Below are positions 1 to 7,884 of a stretch of 37,625 nt of DNA, piece after piece. Each line of letters begins with the position of its first letter. Position 1 is the stretch's first letter. Source of the DNA: Candidatus Blautia merdipullorum (lineage in GTDB: Bacteria; Bacillota; Clostridia; Lachnospirales; Lachnospiraceae); assembly GCA_019118685.1 (NCBI GenBank), contig DWYL01000215.1, positions 1 to 37,625 on the forward strand, given 5' to 3'. The notes below the pieces were generated by a model. It saw nothing but the letters and a program-made list of their open reading frames with translations. It was not told where the DNA came from and ran no database searches. A program made the position numbers and the translations under genes.

Positions 1-63
1 TAATTAGTTTCTAGGCAATTCTATTTTACCATAAACCTTGAGGAGATATTTTATTTTTAACAA

Positions 64-110
64 GAAAAAATGCCGTGTTTATGCGGCTTTTGGCGTTTCG
101 CAAACGCCTA
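64..110 (+). terminator. Tandem small hairpins, possible terminator of an upstream gene
   Basis: Two small hairpins lie back to back before the first gene. The first pairs GCCG (72-75) with CGGC (84-87), with A-rich and T-rich flanks. The second pairs GGCGTTT (92-98) with AAACGCC (102-108) around a 3-base loop. A run of Ts follows the first stem. They may end transcription of a gene left of the window, but the stems are short and the role is inferred. Confidence 0.35.
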
Positions 111-138
111 AAATAAATTTAGAATCAAAGGAGAAACC

Positions 139-465
139 ATGGAAATATCAAAAAGAGACTGGAAGCTTTTCAGAGAAAAATTACCTGCCTGGCAGGAGAA
201 TTATATGGATCGTCTGATAAATGAGTATATTGGTCTGTTAAGTGATCAGGATAAAAAGGCGTCTGATAAATTCTGGGAGCTTGACAAACAGATCAAGGCT
301 GACAGGCGCCATCCGGGAGTGATTCTGAATGTGGGAAAATCTGAAGCTATATATGATATGGTTAGGCTCATCAGACTCGAAGTGATTACTTTTGATGACC
401 TGGCCGACTTCAGTGAAGACTTGCAGCAGGCAGTAAAGCTGATCCTAGGCAGAGAGCGGAGATAG
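139..465 (+). CDS. Small conserved hypothetical protein (MEISKRDW family)
   Basis: This 108-residue, soluble, highly charged protein has no signal peptide and no membrane segment. The start is supported by an AAAGGAG ribosome binding site about seven bases upstream of the ATG. It opens with MEISKRDWKLFREK and has a 'DKFWELDKQIK' stretch near residues 43-53, then a C-terminal helix rich in acidic residues ('FDDLADFSEDLQQAV'). From memory, similar ORFs are frequent in Lachnospiraceae and are sometimes labelled multidrug transporter, which the hydrophilic sequence does not support. The function is unknown. The next gene starts 139 bases downstream with its own ribosome binding site, so the two may be unrelated. 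Confidence 0.75.
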   Translation: MEISKRDWKLFREKLPAWQENYMDRLINEYIGLLSDQDKKASDKFWELDKQIKADRRHPGVILNVGKSEAIYDMVRLIRLEVITFDDLADFSEDLQQAVKLILGRERR

Positions 466-604
466 AGAAAGCTGAAAGAGGCATTTCAGGATTTAAATCA
501 TTTTATCCTTGAATGGTCGCATATGATGGGATGGACAGGAAGGAATATCAGCCCAAAACAGACCTTATAGAAATTTTACAGGATACAGCAAAAGGAGACA
601 AAGA

Positions 605-886
605 ATGCAGGACGAAAAGCTACAGGGAAATGAAAAGATTGAGGCAGCCATTGAAGGCCTTAAAAAGGAGCTTACCCAGGATATGCTTGCCCATACTCTG
701 ACAGTGATCCGCCGCCGGATGAAAGAGGCGGACAAGGTTATGTCCGCCTTTATGGGGAATATGAGACAGCTGTTTGAAGCAGTCTTAAAAACAGAAGAAG
801 TGAAGGGGATCATCGTGAATCCCTGGAACCGGACGATCATGCTGGACAAAAATCTGATCCGCATTATCTTGGGCGTGACGGCATAA
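605..886 (+). CDS. Short SseB-like protein, apparently missing its central part
   Basis: A 93-residue soluble protein follows an AAAGGAG site eight bases before the ATG. The N-terminal helix (residues 1-43) ends in 'IRRRMKEADK'. The C-terminal half carries 'KGIIVNPWNRTIMLDKNLIRIIL', which fits the end of the SseB N-terminal domain (an N-P motif followed by a conserved 'l.k.li' strand/helix). Family members I recall have some 30-60 residues of beta-rich sequence between these two parts. Here the helix runs directly into 'VMSAFMGNMRQLFE', so an in-frame internal deletion is likely. SseB-like proteins have no settled role in Firmicutes. The family assignment is inference from short motifs. A clear terminator follows at 909-945. 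Confidence 0.6.
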   Translation: MQDEKLQGNEKIEAAIEGLKKELTQDMLAHTLTVIRRRMKEADKVMSAFMGNMRQLFEAVLKTEEVKGIIVNPWNRTIMLDKNLIRIILGVTA

Positions 887-908
887 AGGAATAGCAGCTG
901 ATGGGAAA

Positions 909-945
909 GGGAACTGTCATTAAACAGAGGACGGTTCTCTTTTTT
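909..945 (+). terminator. Rho-independent terminator after the SseB-like gene
   Basis: GAACTGTC (911-918) pairs with GGACGGTTC (929-937) with one G-U pair. The stem extends by two more pairs at its base and is followed at once by a run of six Ts (940-945). It lies 23 bases after the stop codon of the SseB-like gene. Confidence 0.8.
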
Positions 946-949
946 GTGC

Positions 950-1122
950 GATACGCCCGGCAAGCGGCTGCCATGCTTGCACGAGCAGACATTTGCCGGG
1001 CAAGTACAGCGAGCAGCAAAGCAGCGAGCTGTGCGTTATCGCAGTAATCGTGAGGCGGAGCCGAAACGATTAGATACGCCCGGCAAGCGGCCGCCGCACT
1101 TGCACGAGCAGACATTTGCCGG
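950..1122. repeat. Pair of 50-bp direct repeats with nested palindromes
   Basis: Copy 1 (950-999) and copy 2 (1073-1122) match at 46 of 50 positions, 123 bases apart. Both begin GATACGCCCGGCAAGCGG and end GACATTTGCCGG. Within each copy the ends are inverted repeats, CCGGCAA against TTGCCGG; in copy 1 the arms extend to nine bases (955-963 with 993-1001). Between the copies is another inverted repeat, TAATCGT (1045-1051) and ACGATTA (1066-1072). The block is locally GC-rich and fills most of the 314-base gap between the SseB-like gene and the BceA-like ATPase. No gene is seen in it. ORFs called here on either strand are repeat translations. Confidence 0.85.
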
Positions 1123-1200
1123 AAAACCTTTCATTCGCTGTAAGTGTTATCTTTTCTCCTCTTATGTTATCATCAGATCAGAACAAGGGAGGTGCTGATC

Positions 1201-1974
1201 ATGAAGACGATTCTTGAGATTGAGAATTTAAGAAAATATTATGGGAAGCAGGGCAGTCAGACAAAAGCCCTGGACGGAATTACACTTCAGGTTATGGAAG
1301 GAGAATTTCTTGGCATTATGGGGAGCAGCGGTTCTGGAAAATCAACGCTGCTGAACTGTATTGCCACGGTGATACAGCCGGACAGCGGCAGGATCAGGAT
1401 GAAGGGAAGGGAGATCCAGTCTCTGAAAGGAAAGAAACTGGCACAATACAGGGGAAGGGAGATCGGCTATCTGTTTCAGAATTTTGAGCTGATCGATAAT
1501 CTGACTGGAAGGGAAAATATTATGCTTCCTATGTCCCTGCATAATATATCGGATCAGGAGAGCAGGGAGAGGATAGAGAAACTGGCGTCTTATTTTGAGA
1601 TTACAGAGGTCCTTGAGAAATTTCCTGCCCAGATGTCCGGGGGACAGAAGCAGCGGATCGCCGCCGCCAGAGCTTTGATCATGAATCCGGGGATCATTCT
1701 TGCAGATGAGCCTACCGGGGCTCTTGACTCCAGAAATGGGAAAATACTCATGAAGAAGCTGGCAGGATTAAATCAGGATGAGAATGCAACAATTCTCATG
1801 GTGACTCACGATACCAATGCGGCCAGTTACTGTAAAAGAATTCTTTTTATCCAGGATGGGGAGATCTTCCATGAACTCCGCCGGGATGTTCCGGAGGAAA
1901 CCCAGCAGGATTTTTATAAGAGGATTCTGAAGGTAATGGCACAATTAGGAGGGGGTAGTGCAAATGTTCTTTGA
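1201..1974 (+). CDS. BceA-type ABC transporter ATP-binding protein
   Basis: This 257-residue ATPase energises the FtsX-like permease encoded next. All nucleotide-binding elements are visible: Walker [10 protein letters not shown] (41-49), Q-loop Q93 in 'LFQNFEL', signature MSGGQKQR (145-152), Walker B IILADEP (165-171) and the switch histidine in VTHD (H203). The '[10 protein letters not shown]' string and size are typical of the MacB/LolD/BceA branch. The ORF track begins at 1144, but GGGAGGTG sits just before the ATG at 1201 and the homology starts there, so that start is used. The gene overlaps bceB by 11 bases, indicating translational coupling. Known BceAB modules remove bacitracin- or lantibiotic-like peptides from their lipid-linked cell-wall targets. 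The particular peptide cannot be told from sequence. Confidence 0.93.
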   Translation: MKTILEIENLRKYYGKQGSQTKALDGITLQVMEGEFLGIMGSSGSGKSTLLNCIATVIQPDSGRIRMKGREIQSLKGKKLAQYRGREIGYLFQNFELIDNLTGRENIMLPMSLHNISDQESRERIEKLASYFEITEVLEKFPAQMSGGQKQRIAAARALIMNPGIILADEPTGALDSRNGKILMKKLAGLNQDENATILMVTHDTNAASYCKRILFIQDGEIFHELRRDVPEETQQDFYKRILKVMAQLGGGSANVL

Positions 1975-4048
1975 ACTGATCAGACGCAACAGCAGAAGAA
2001 GCAGGAAAGAGAACGGGCTGTTTTTTGCCATGCTGCTGATTGCGATCATAGCATTTTACATTATACTGTCATTGTCCAGGCAGGATATTATGCTTTTTCT
2101 CAGGGAGATGGAAAGCGATGCGGTGAATCGTCTCCTCAGCCTGATCCCTGTTTTTTATGTAATGACTCTGGTGATCCTGTTTTTCCTGATCTATTTTGCC
2201 AGTAAGTACCAGCTGGAGAGACGGAGGCATGAATTTGGAATGTATCTGATGATGGGAATGACACGGAACAGACTGTTCTTACTCCTTCTGGCGGAAGATG
2301 TGGGCAGCAGTCTTGTGGCTCTTCTCATCGGACTTCCCGCAGGAGTGCTGCTGTCTGAAGTGATCAGTCTGGTGACTGCACGTCTGGCGGGGCTGGGGAT
2401 CATCGGACATCAGTTTACACTGTCTCTTCAGGCGGTCTTATTGACAGCAGCAGGTTTTTTCGCTATTAAATTTGCCGCCTTCCTGATACTGAGCGCAAAG
2501 ATCAGCCGGCAGGAAATAGGCTCTCTTCTGGCAGAGAGGCCGGAGGAAATCCCCGTACAGCTTTCGCCTGGCGCCTATGGTCTGGCATTTTTCGGAGGTT
2601 TGTTCTGCCTTGGCACAGCGTATTATCTGGCGGTCCGGGGGACGGCGTGGAGAGAAATTCCTGTGATGGGGCTTACCCTTCTTCTTGGACTTTCGGGAAC
2701 CTTTCTTGTTTTTTACGGACTTCGATTTGTGTTTGAGCTGATCATCAGGTCAAAAAGGGGAGACAGGCGTCTTTATGTTTTTAACATGCGCCAGCTCCAG
2801 GAAAATGTGATCCGCCGGTCCGGCGCAATGGCTGTCAGCTCCCTGCTGATTCTGGGGGCGCTCTGCTGTTTCGGAGCGGGAGCCTCTATGGCTGCCTATT
2901 ATGGACAGTCAGAGGAACATGTGCTGGATTATACGTTTATGCCGGAAGAAACAGAGGTTCAGGAAGAAAATCCGGAGCAGGAAGCCTGGAAAGTCCTTGA
3001 CACACTGAATGACAAGGGGCTCTCTGGAGAGTTTTCACAACTGTTTGAGATGAAGATCGGACATATCCGTACTACAGAGGAGTACGAAGATGTTTTTACA
3101 ATGGATGAGATCATGGACCGTGTCAGGAGTCTTCCTGATTCAGAGGATAAAGATGTGCTTCTGAATAATCTGGAATATGCAGATTATCCTCATCTGATCG
3201 CTCTGTCCAGCTACAATCAGCTTCTTTCCGCAGCAGGGCTTCCACGGCTGGAACTGGGGGAAAAGGAAGGGGCGGTATATATGGATCCTGAGTTTGTTAC
3301 AGACGGCCGTATAAAGATCATGGATGAGATTCTTGCTGAAAGACCAAAGACAGAGCTGGACGGAGATCCTGTCTGGCTGACCGGGGATCTTCAGACCACA
3401 GCGGTGGTGACGGATCAGTCGATCACCTTGTCCTTTGCCCTGATCCTTCCGGACGAAACTTTTGCTCATTATACCCGGAACCAGTACGATGTCTATATAA
3501 ATGGAATCCTGAAAAGCAGTGGTTCAGGAAGCGCCAGCCTTTTGGAAAGGATTTCTGAAATGAACCACAGACTTGATGATACGGGCCTGAACTATGAGAG
3601 CTATCTCCAGAATATGGGCCGCCAGCTTTTCTATATAGCCGCGGCAAGCTACCTCACCATCTATCTGGCTATTATTTTCATCATTGTGGCCAATACAGTG
3701 ATCGGGGTCCAGTTCCTGATGAACCAGCAGAAAGCCAACCGGCGGTATAAAACCTTGATCCGGCTTGGGGCGGTGTATGAAACTCTGCGCGGATCTGCAG
3801 ATAAACAGATTAACTGGTATTTCGGCATCCCGGTTCTCGCAGCGGCGGTCAGCAGCCTGTTTGGAGTAAGAGCATTGTTTTCCGGTCTGCTTTCCTCCAG
3901 GACCCAGGGGTCAGTAAAAGAACTGATGGTAATATCGGCGGCTATGATTCTGGTGCTCTGTGTGGTAGAATATATCTATATGACCGCTGTGAAGCGTTCC
4001 AGCAGCCGGTACCTGCTGACGCTTATGGAGCCGGAGAGAGAAGAGTAG
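1964..4048 (+). CDS. BceB-type FtsX-domain ABC permease
   Basis: A 694-residue membrane protein that is the permease partner of the preceding ATPase. The N-terminal segment is followed by a first membrane helix (about 19-37). Further paired helices form the first FtsX domain ('YQLERRRHEFGMYLMMGMTRNRL', about residues 75-97, is typical). A large extracellular domain spans roughly residues 310-540, and the last three helices form the C-terminal half. This ten-helix layout with a big loop before helix 8 is diagnostic of BceB-type permeases, where the loop contacts the peptide and the sensor kinase. The ORF track begins at a GTG (1958), but AGGAGGGGG is better spaced for the ATG at 1964. The response regulator follows after 65 bases. 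Confidence 0.92.
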   Translation: MFFELIRRNSRRSRKENGLFFAMLLIAIIAFYIILSLSRQDIMLFLREMESDAVNRLLSLIPVFYVMTLVILFFLIYFASKYQLERRRHEFGMYLMMGMTRNRLFLLLLAEDVGSSLVALLIGLPAGVLLSEVISLVTARLAGLGIIGHQFTLSLQAVLLTAAGFFAIKFAAFLILSAKISRQEIGSLLAERPEEIPVQLSPGAYGLAFFGGLFCLGTAYYLAVRGTAWREIPVMGLTLLLGLSGTFLVFYGLRFVFELIIRSKRGDRRLYVFNMRQLQENVIRRSGAMAVSSLLILGALCCFGAGASMAAYYGQSEEHVLDYTFMPEETEVQEENPEQEAWKVLDTLNDKGLSGEFSQLFEMKIGHIRTTEEYEDVFTMDEIMDRVRSLPDSEDKDVLLNNLEYADYPHLIALSSYNQLLSAAGLPRLELGEKEGAVYMDPEFVTDGRIKIMDEILAERPKTELDGDPVWLTGDLQTTAVVTDQSITLSFALILPDETFAHYTRNQYDVYINGILKSSGSGSASLLERISEMNHRLDDTGLNYESYLQNMGRQLFYIAAASYLTIYLAIIFIIVANTVIGVQFLMNQQKANRRYKTLIRLGAVYETLRGSADKQINWYFGIPVLAAAVSSLFGVRALFSGLLSSRTQGSVKELMVISAAMILVLCVVEYIYMTAVKRSSSRYLLTLMEPEREE

Positions 4049-4113
4049 GCGGCACAGTCTCTGAGGCACGGCAGGAATTTTGAAAGCAGGAGACCGGGAG
4101 GTGGATATAAGGA

Positions 4114-4803
4114 ATGAAGAAAATCGCAGTTGTGGAGGATGAGCCTTTGATGCGTGAGGAACTGGCTTTAATGCTCAGGAAAGCAGGATATGAAGTAGAA
4201 GAGATCCGGGAATTTGACAGAGTTGCGGATCAGCTTGAAATGCTATCCCCGGATCTGGCGGTGCTGGATCTGAATCTTCCGGGTATCAGCGGATTCCAGA
4301 TCTGCCGGGAGATAAAGGGCAGAAGTCCTTTTCCGGTTCTTGTGCTGACCTCCCGGGATCAGATGAAGGATGAACTTCATGCTCTTGAGCTGGGCGCAGA
4401 TGAATATCTGACAAAGCCCTGCCGTAGAGAACGGCTTCTTGCCCGGGTGTCAAATGTTCTGAAACGCTATGAGGGAAGGCAAAATCTTCTGGAAGGCCCT
4501 GGTTTTCTCCTGGACCGGCAGACTTATACGGTATATGTCCATAATCATTCTGCAGTTCTTCCAAGGAATCAGGGAAAACTGCTGGAGACTTTTCTCTCCC
4601 GGGGAGACCGGACGGTGACGAAAGAAGCGCTGTGCCTGGCAGTATGGGGAACCACAGAGTTTATTGATGAAAATGCTCTGCAGGTGAATCTTACCAGGCT
4701 TAAGAAGACCATGACAGGATTGGGTATGACCCAGAAGATCATCCCGGTCCGGGGTATCGGGTATCGGCTGGCTGAGGGGACAGAAGAGAATCGGAAACTT
4801 TGA
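4114..4803 (+). CDS. BceR-type response regulator (OmpR family)
   Basis: A 229-residue two-domain regulator. The receiver domain (1-120) has the acidic pocket 'VEDE' (7-10), phospho-acceptor D52 in 'AVLDLNLPG', a T/S at 'LTS' (79-81) and K101 in 'LTKP'. A winged-helix DNA-binding domain fills the C-terminal half, ending with the usual 'GIGYRL'. The gene sits between the permease and its kinase. The kinase start codon is 11 bases after this stop, so co-transcription and coupling are likely. By family knowledge it activates its own ABC transporter genes when the peptide is being transported. I could not recognise a binding site with confidence upstream of the ATPase gene. Confidence 0.93.
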   Translation: MKKIAVVEDEPLMREELALMLRKAGYEVEEIREFDRVADQLEMLSPDLAVLDLNLPGISGFQICREIKGRSPFPVLVLTSRDQMKDELHALELGADEYLTKPCRRERLLARVSNVLKRYEGRQNLLEGPGFLLDRQTYTVYVHNHSAVLPRNQGKLLETFLSRGDRTVTKEALCLAVWGTTEFIDENALQVNLTRLKKTMTGLGMTQKIIPVRGIGYRLAEGTEENRKL

Positions 4804-4814
4804 AGGGGGATATA

Positions 4815-5900
4815 ATGGAAAAAATAATAAGGAACATAAAACGGAGGGTATCCTGCTTATGCAGATACCTTCCGTGGCTTTTTCTTCTTCTGGGGGTGGA
4901 CGCTATGGCTGCACTTTTGCTCTGGATTTCTGAGGCAGAGGCTTTTGAGGTGCTGCTTCCGATGATCCTCCTTGGGACAGTCTTGCTGTTTACGGGGACG
5001 GCTGTTGTGCTGGGAAACAGAGAACTTAGGAGAGAAGAGGCTTTCCGGGCTTTTTTAGATAATCCGGATCTTATAAAGGAAGAAGATCTGCTCAGGATAG
5101 TCAGTAAGCCTGAGAGGGAGTCGGTCCGCCTGCTGGGAACTGTACTCAGGGAAAAGGATCTGGCATGCAGCAGGGCAAAAGCTGATGCTGAAGACTATGA
5201 AGAATACGTGGAAGCCTGGGCTCATGAGACAAAGACTCCTTTGTCTCTTCTCACGATGGTGCTGGATAACCAGAGAGAGGAAATCCCGGCTCCTGTTGCT
5301 TTTAAGCTGGAATATATCCGCAGCCGGCTTCAGGAGCACATCAGCCAGATCCTTTATTACGCCCGGCTCAAAAGCGGCAGAAAGGATTATTTTTTTGAGT
5401 ATACAGATCTGAAGGAATGCATTGAAGAAGTTCTGGAAGATTATAGTCTGCTTCTGACAGAGAAAAACTTCCAGGTCAGTCTCCAGGTACCTTCTATATT
5501 AGTATTTACTGACCGGAGAGGGATCCGGTTCCTGATCGGACAGATTGTGAGCAATGCAGTGAAATACTGTTGGAATCAGTCTGACGCCTCAGAAAATCCC
5601 GGGAAGGGGACCGGCAAAAACCAGCCAAAGCTTAAGATCACCCTGGAATCCGGGGAAACAAAAGATATTCTGCACATACGGGATAATGGCATCGGAGTAA
5701 AAGAATGCGATATGCCGTACATCTTTGAAAAAGGCTTTACCGGGGATTCCACAGATCCAGAAAAGAAAGCTACAGGAATGGGTCTGTATCTGTCTAAGAA
5801 GATGGCAAATGATCTGAACCTTGGGCTGGAAGCCTGGTCTGAGAGGGGAAAGGGATTTGAGATGAAGATCAGTTTTCCCAAAGTAGAGTCTAAAATTTAA
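4815..5900 (+). CDS. BceS-type intramembrane-sensing histidine kinase
   Basis: This 361-residue kinase has two closely spaced membrane helices (about 20-38 and 47-67) and almost no extracellular loop, the hallmark of the BceS group, which senses through the BceAB transporter. The phospho-acceptor is H137 in 'EAWAHETKTPLS'. The N box is 'QIVSNAVKYC', the G1 box 'IRDNGIGV', the F box 'IFEKGFTG' and the G2 box 'TGMGLYL'. The track uses a TTG at 4800, but AAGGGGGAT is placed for the ATG at 4815. A run of 'SENPGKGTGKNQPK' is an inserted loop in the ATPase domain. Its stop codon lies directly against the 5'-truncated DUF2935 remnant that follows. Confidence 0.93.
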   Translation: MEKIIRNIKRRVSCLCRYLPWLFLLLGVDAMAALLLWISEAEAFEVLLPMILLGTVLLFTGTAVVLGNRELRREEAFRAFLDNPDLIKEEDLLRIVSKPERESVRLLGTVLREKDLACSRAKADAEDYEEYVEAWAHETKTPLSLLTMVLDNQREEIPAPVAFKLEYIRSRLQEHISQILYYARLKSGRKDYFFEYTDLKECIEEVLEDYSLLLTEKNFQVSLQVPSILVFTDRRGIRFLIGQIVSNAVKYCWNQSDASENPGKGTGKNQPKLKITLESGETKDILHIRDNGIGVKECDMPYIFEKGFTGDSTDPEKKATGMGLYLSKKMANDLNLGLEAWSERGKGFEMKISFPKVESKI

Positions 5901-5901
5901 G

Positions 5902-6561
5902 CCGCTGAGTGAAAAAGAACTGCCCAAATTTCCCATTGATTCCCGGATTACTCAGGCGGAGAAGAGACTGGGGGCAGACTGCAGAGAATGTGCAGATGAA
6001 AGAATGGTCTGGCAGATACGCCAGTTAAACCAGCGTGTGTTCCGCTTACTTCAGGGGCTGATCATGTTTAAAAAACAGATCTTGGAGGAAGTTGTCTCAT
6101 GCAGGCTGTATACAGCTAACTATCCCCTGCTGCTCCAGCATATTATCCGGGAAGCAGAATTATATCAGCAGACGGTCTCCATGCTGGAGGAAAGAAAATG
6201 TGTTTCAACAGAAAATATCATGGAGACAGAGCTGTTCTGGAACCAGATCATGATGGAGCATGCTTTGTTCATACGGGGGCTTCTGGATCCCACGGAGTGT
6301 GAACTGGTGGAAACAGCGGATACCTTTGCCGGGGATTACTGCCGGCTGCTGGAGGAGGCCAGGAACCAGGACTGCAGAGCTATAAAGGGCCTTACAAGGA
6401 AAACCTTGGAAACTACAAAAAAATACCGGGATTTTAAAGCTGCGGGGACAAAAGGGATTACGGAATGCGATATACGCTCTATTATCCTTCCCCTTCTGGC
6501 GGATCATGTGCTTCGGGAAGCGAATCATTATCTGCGGGTTTTAAAACAGGAAGGGAAATAG
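5902..6561 (+). pseudogene. 5'-truncated DUF2935 (ferritin-like) gene remnant
   Basis: The listed ORF starts at ATG 6004, but the same frame is open from just after the kinase stop, and the homology also starts before that ATG. The segment 'FPIDSRITQAEKRLG' (about 5929-5973) looks like the linker between the two helical repeats of DUF2935 proteins. The second repeat is then intact: 'NYPLLLQHIIREAELY', 'FWNQIMMEHALFIRGLLDPTE', and the conserved end 'RSIILPLLADHVLREANHYLR'. Complete DUF2935 proteins have an earlier repeat beginning near the N-terminus that is absent here. No good ribosome binding site precedes ATG 6004. I read it as the 3' two-thirds of a gene joined by deletion to the end of the kinase gene. 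A short coupled protein cannot be ruled out. Confidence 0.7.
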
Positions 6562-6608
6562 ATTATGGAGCTGTGCAGATGCAGGGAAATACGCGGAAGA
6601 ATATAAAG

Positions 6609-6708
6609 AGGCAGAAAGTAAAGAAGACGCAGGGATATTTGTACATTTTATGGGAATTTGCCGAGTACGGCTTAAAATGTATAAATATCCCTGATTTGGT
6701 TCCTGCCT
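6609..6708. repeat. Palindromic intergenic element, copy A
   Basis: A 21-base arm (6630-6650) pairs with 6673-6693 with a single mismatch, and the tip contains a second stem GCCG/CGGC. Weak outer arms AGGCAG (6609-6614) and CTGCCT (6703-6708) flank it. The 32 bases 6629-6660 match the reverse complement of 33958-33989 at 28 of 32 positions, so it is a copy of the same element found near 33.9 kb, in the opposite orientation and without that copy's long inner hairpin. It fills the gap between the DUF2935 remnant and the hydrolase-GNAT gene and may act as a terminator, but there is no clean T-tract. Confidence 0.85.
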
Positions 6709-6788
6709 TTGGATAATGCAGGGTTTGTATGGCATTTTTGGGGAAAAGCTGTATAATGGAGATAATAATAAACAGAGGAGCAGAGATT

Positions 6789-7865
6789 ATGGAGAAGAGG
6801 ATTGCAGTAATCTTTCCGGGGGTGGGTTATCATGTAGACAAGCCCCTTTTATACTATAGCAGAAAGCTTGCAGGAAAGTATGGATATGAGATTGTCTGTG
6901 CAGATTATGGAACCTTGCCTTCCGGCATTAAGGGAGATGAAAAAAAGATGTATGACGCCTATGAACAGGCTCTTGCCAATGTGACGGCAGGATTGTCGGA
7001 AGTGGACTTTTCCTCTTATGACCGGGTGCTGTTTATCTCCAAAAGTATCGGGACGGCGGTGGCCGCTTCTTATGACGCCGGGAACCAGATCGGAGCGGGG
7101 CATGTTTTTTATACTCCGGTGGCGGCTTCTTTTCAGGCAATCGGCAGAGAAGGAATTGTTTTTCATGGAACAGGAGACGATTGGGCAGAGACGGATGTGA
7201 TCGCAGCGGAGTGTGAGAAACGAGGGCTGCCCCTGTATCTGACTGAACAGGCAAATCATTCCATGGAGACCGGGGATGTATTCCGGGATCTGGAGATTTT
7301 GGAAACTATTATGAAGGAGACAGATAAGTATATCAAAGAGTTTTCCGGCTCCTGCAAGCTGGAGAAGCGCTTTGAGTTTCGGTACATCCATCCGGAGGAA
7401 GGGGATCAGGCAGCAAGAATCGAACAGATCTGTTTTCCTCCTAATGAGGCATGTACAGAGAAAATGATGAAAGACCGGGCAGCGGCAGCTCCGGAGCTGT
7501 TTCTGGTGGCAGTTGACCGGGAAAAGGGACGGCTTGCGGGGTTTTTATGCGGCTTGGCTACAGACGAAGAACGGTTCAGGGATGAATTCTTCTATGATAA
7601 CACCCTGTATCAGCCTGAAGGAAAGAATGTCATACTTCTTGGACTGGATGTGCTCCCGGAGTATCGGGGACAGGGAGTAGCAAAGGAGCTGATGAGCCGG
7701 TATCTGCAAAAGGAGAGGGAACGGGGCAGAAAGAAGGCGATTCTTACCTGCCTGGAGGATAAGATCCCGATGTATGAAAAAATGGGATTTACCGGGCAGG
7801 GACTGTCCCGGTCTGCCTGGGGCGGCATACCATGGTATGAAATGAGCTGCCAGCTGAATAGATGA
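6789..7865 (+). CDS. Fusion of an alpha/beta-hydrolase-like domain with a GNAT acetyltransferase
   Basis: This 358-residue protein has two parts. Residues 1 to about 185 resemble a small alpha/beta-hydrolase fold: 'IAVIFPGVGYHVDKPLLYY' at the start, a nucleophile-elbow-like 'FISKSIGTAVA' near residue 83-93, 'VFHGTGDDWAE' as the acid loop and 'QANHSME' as the histidine loop. Residues of about 200-358 form a GNAT domain with the acetyl-CoA loop in 'LDVLPEYRGQGVAKELM' and 'YEKMGFTGQG' near the end. The start at 6789 has AGAGGAG just upstream; the track start at 6729 lacks one. A TATAAT at 6752-6757 may be the -10 element. CYTH and DUF4317 genes follow closely (19 and 28 bases). The substrates of both halves are unknown. 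Confidence 0.85.
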   Translation: MEKRIAVIFPGVGYHVDKPLLYYSRKLAGKYGYEIVCADYGTLPSGIKGDEKKMYDAYEQALANVTAGLSEVDFSSYDRVLFISKSIGTAVAASYDAGNQIGAGHVFYTPVAASFQAIGREGIVFHGTGDDWAETDVIAAECEKRGLPLYLTEQANHSMETGDVFRDLEILETIMKETDKYIKEFSGSCKLEKRFEFRYIHPEEGDQAARIEQICFPPNEACTEKMMKDRAAAAPELFLVAVDREKGRLAGFLCGLATDEERFRDEFFYDNTLYQPEGKNVILLGLDVLPEYRGQGVAKELMSRYLQKERERGRKKAILTCLEDKIPMYEKMGFTGQGLSRSAWGGIPWYEMSCQLNR

Positions 7866-7884
7866 GCCTACAGGAGAAAAAGCT

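Noticed and set aside
466-570. 33 open codons in frame after the stop of the first gene, and ORF 513-701
   Set aside because: A run of this length is expected by chance, it has no start signal and no recognisable motif. ORF 513-701 runs into the SseB-like gene in another frame.
950-1122. Possible CRISPR fragment
   Set aside because: There are only two repeats of 50 bases that are not identical, a single 73-base spacer with its own palindrome, and no cas genes.
864-1198. ORFs on both strands at 864-1115 and 944-1198
   Set aside because: They translate the 50-bp repeats and their spacer ('MSARAS.AAACRAY' occurs twice), have no proper ribosome binding site and overlap the terminator.
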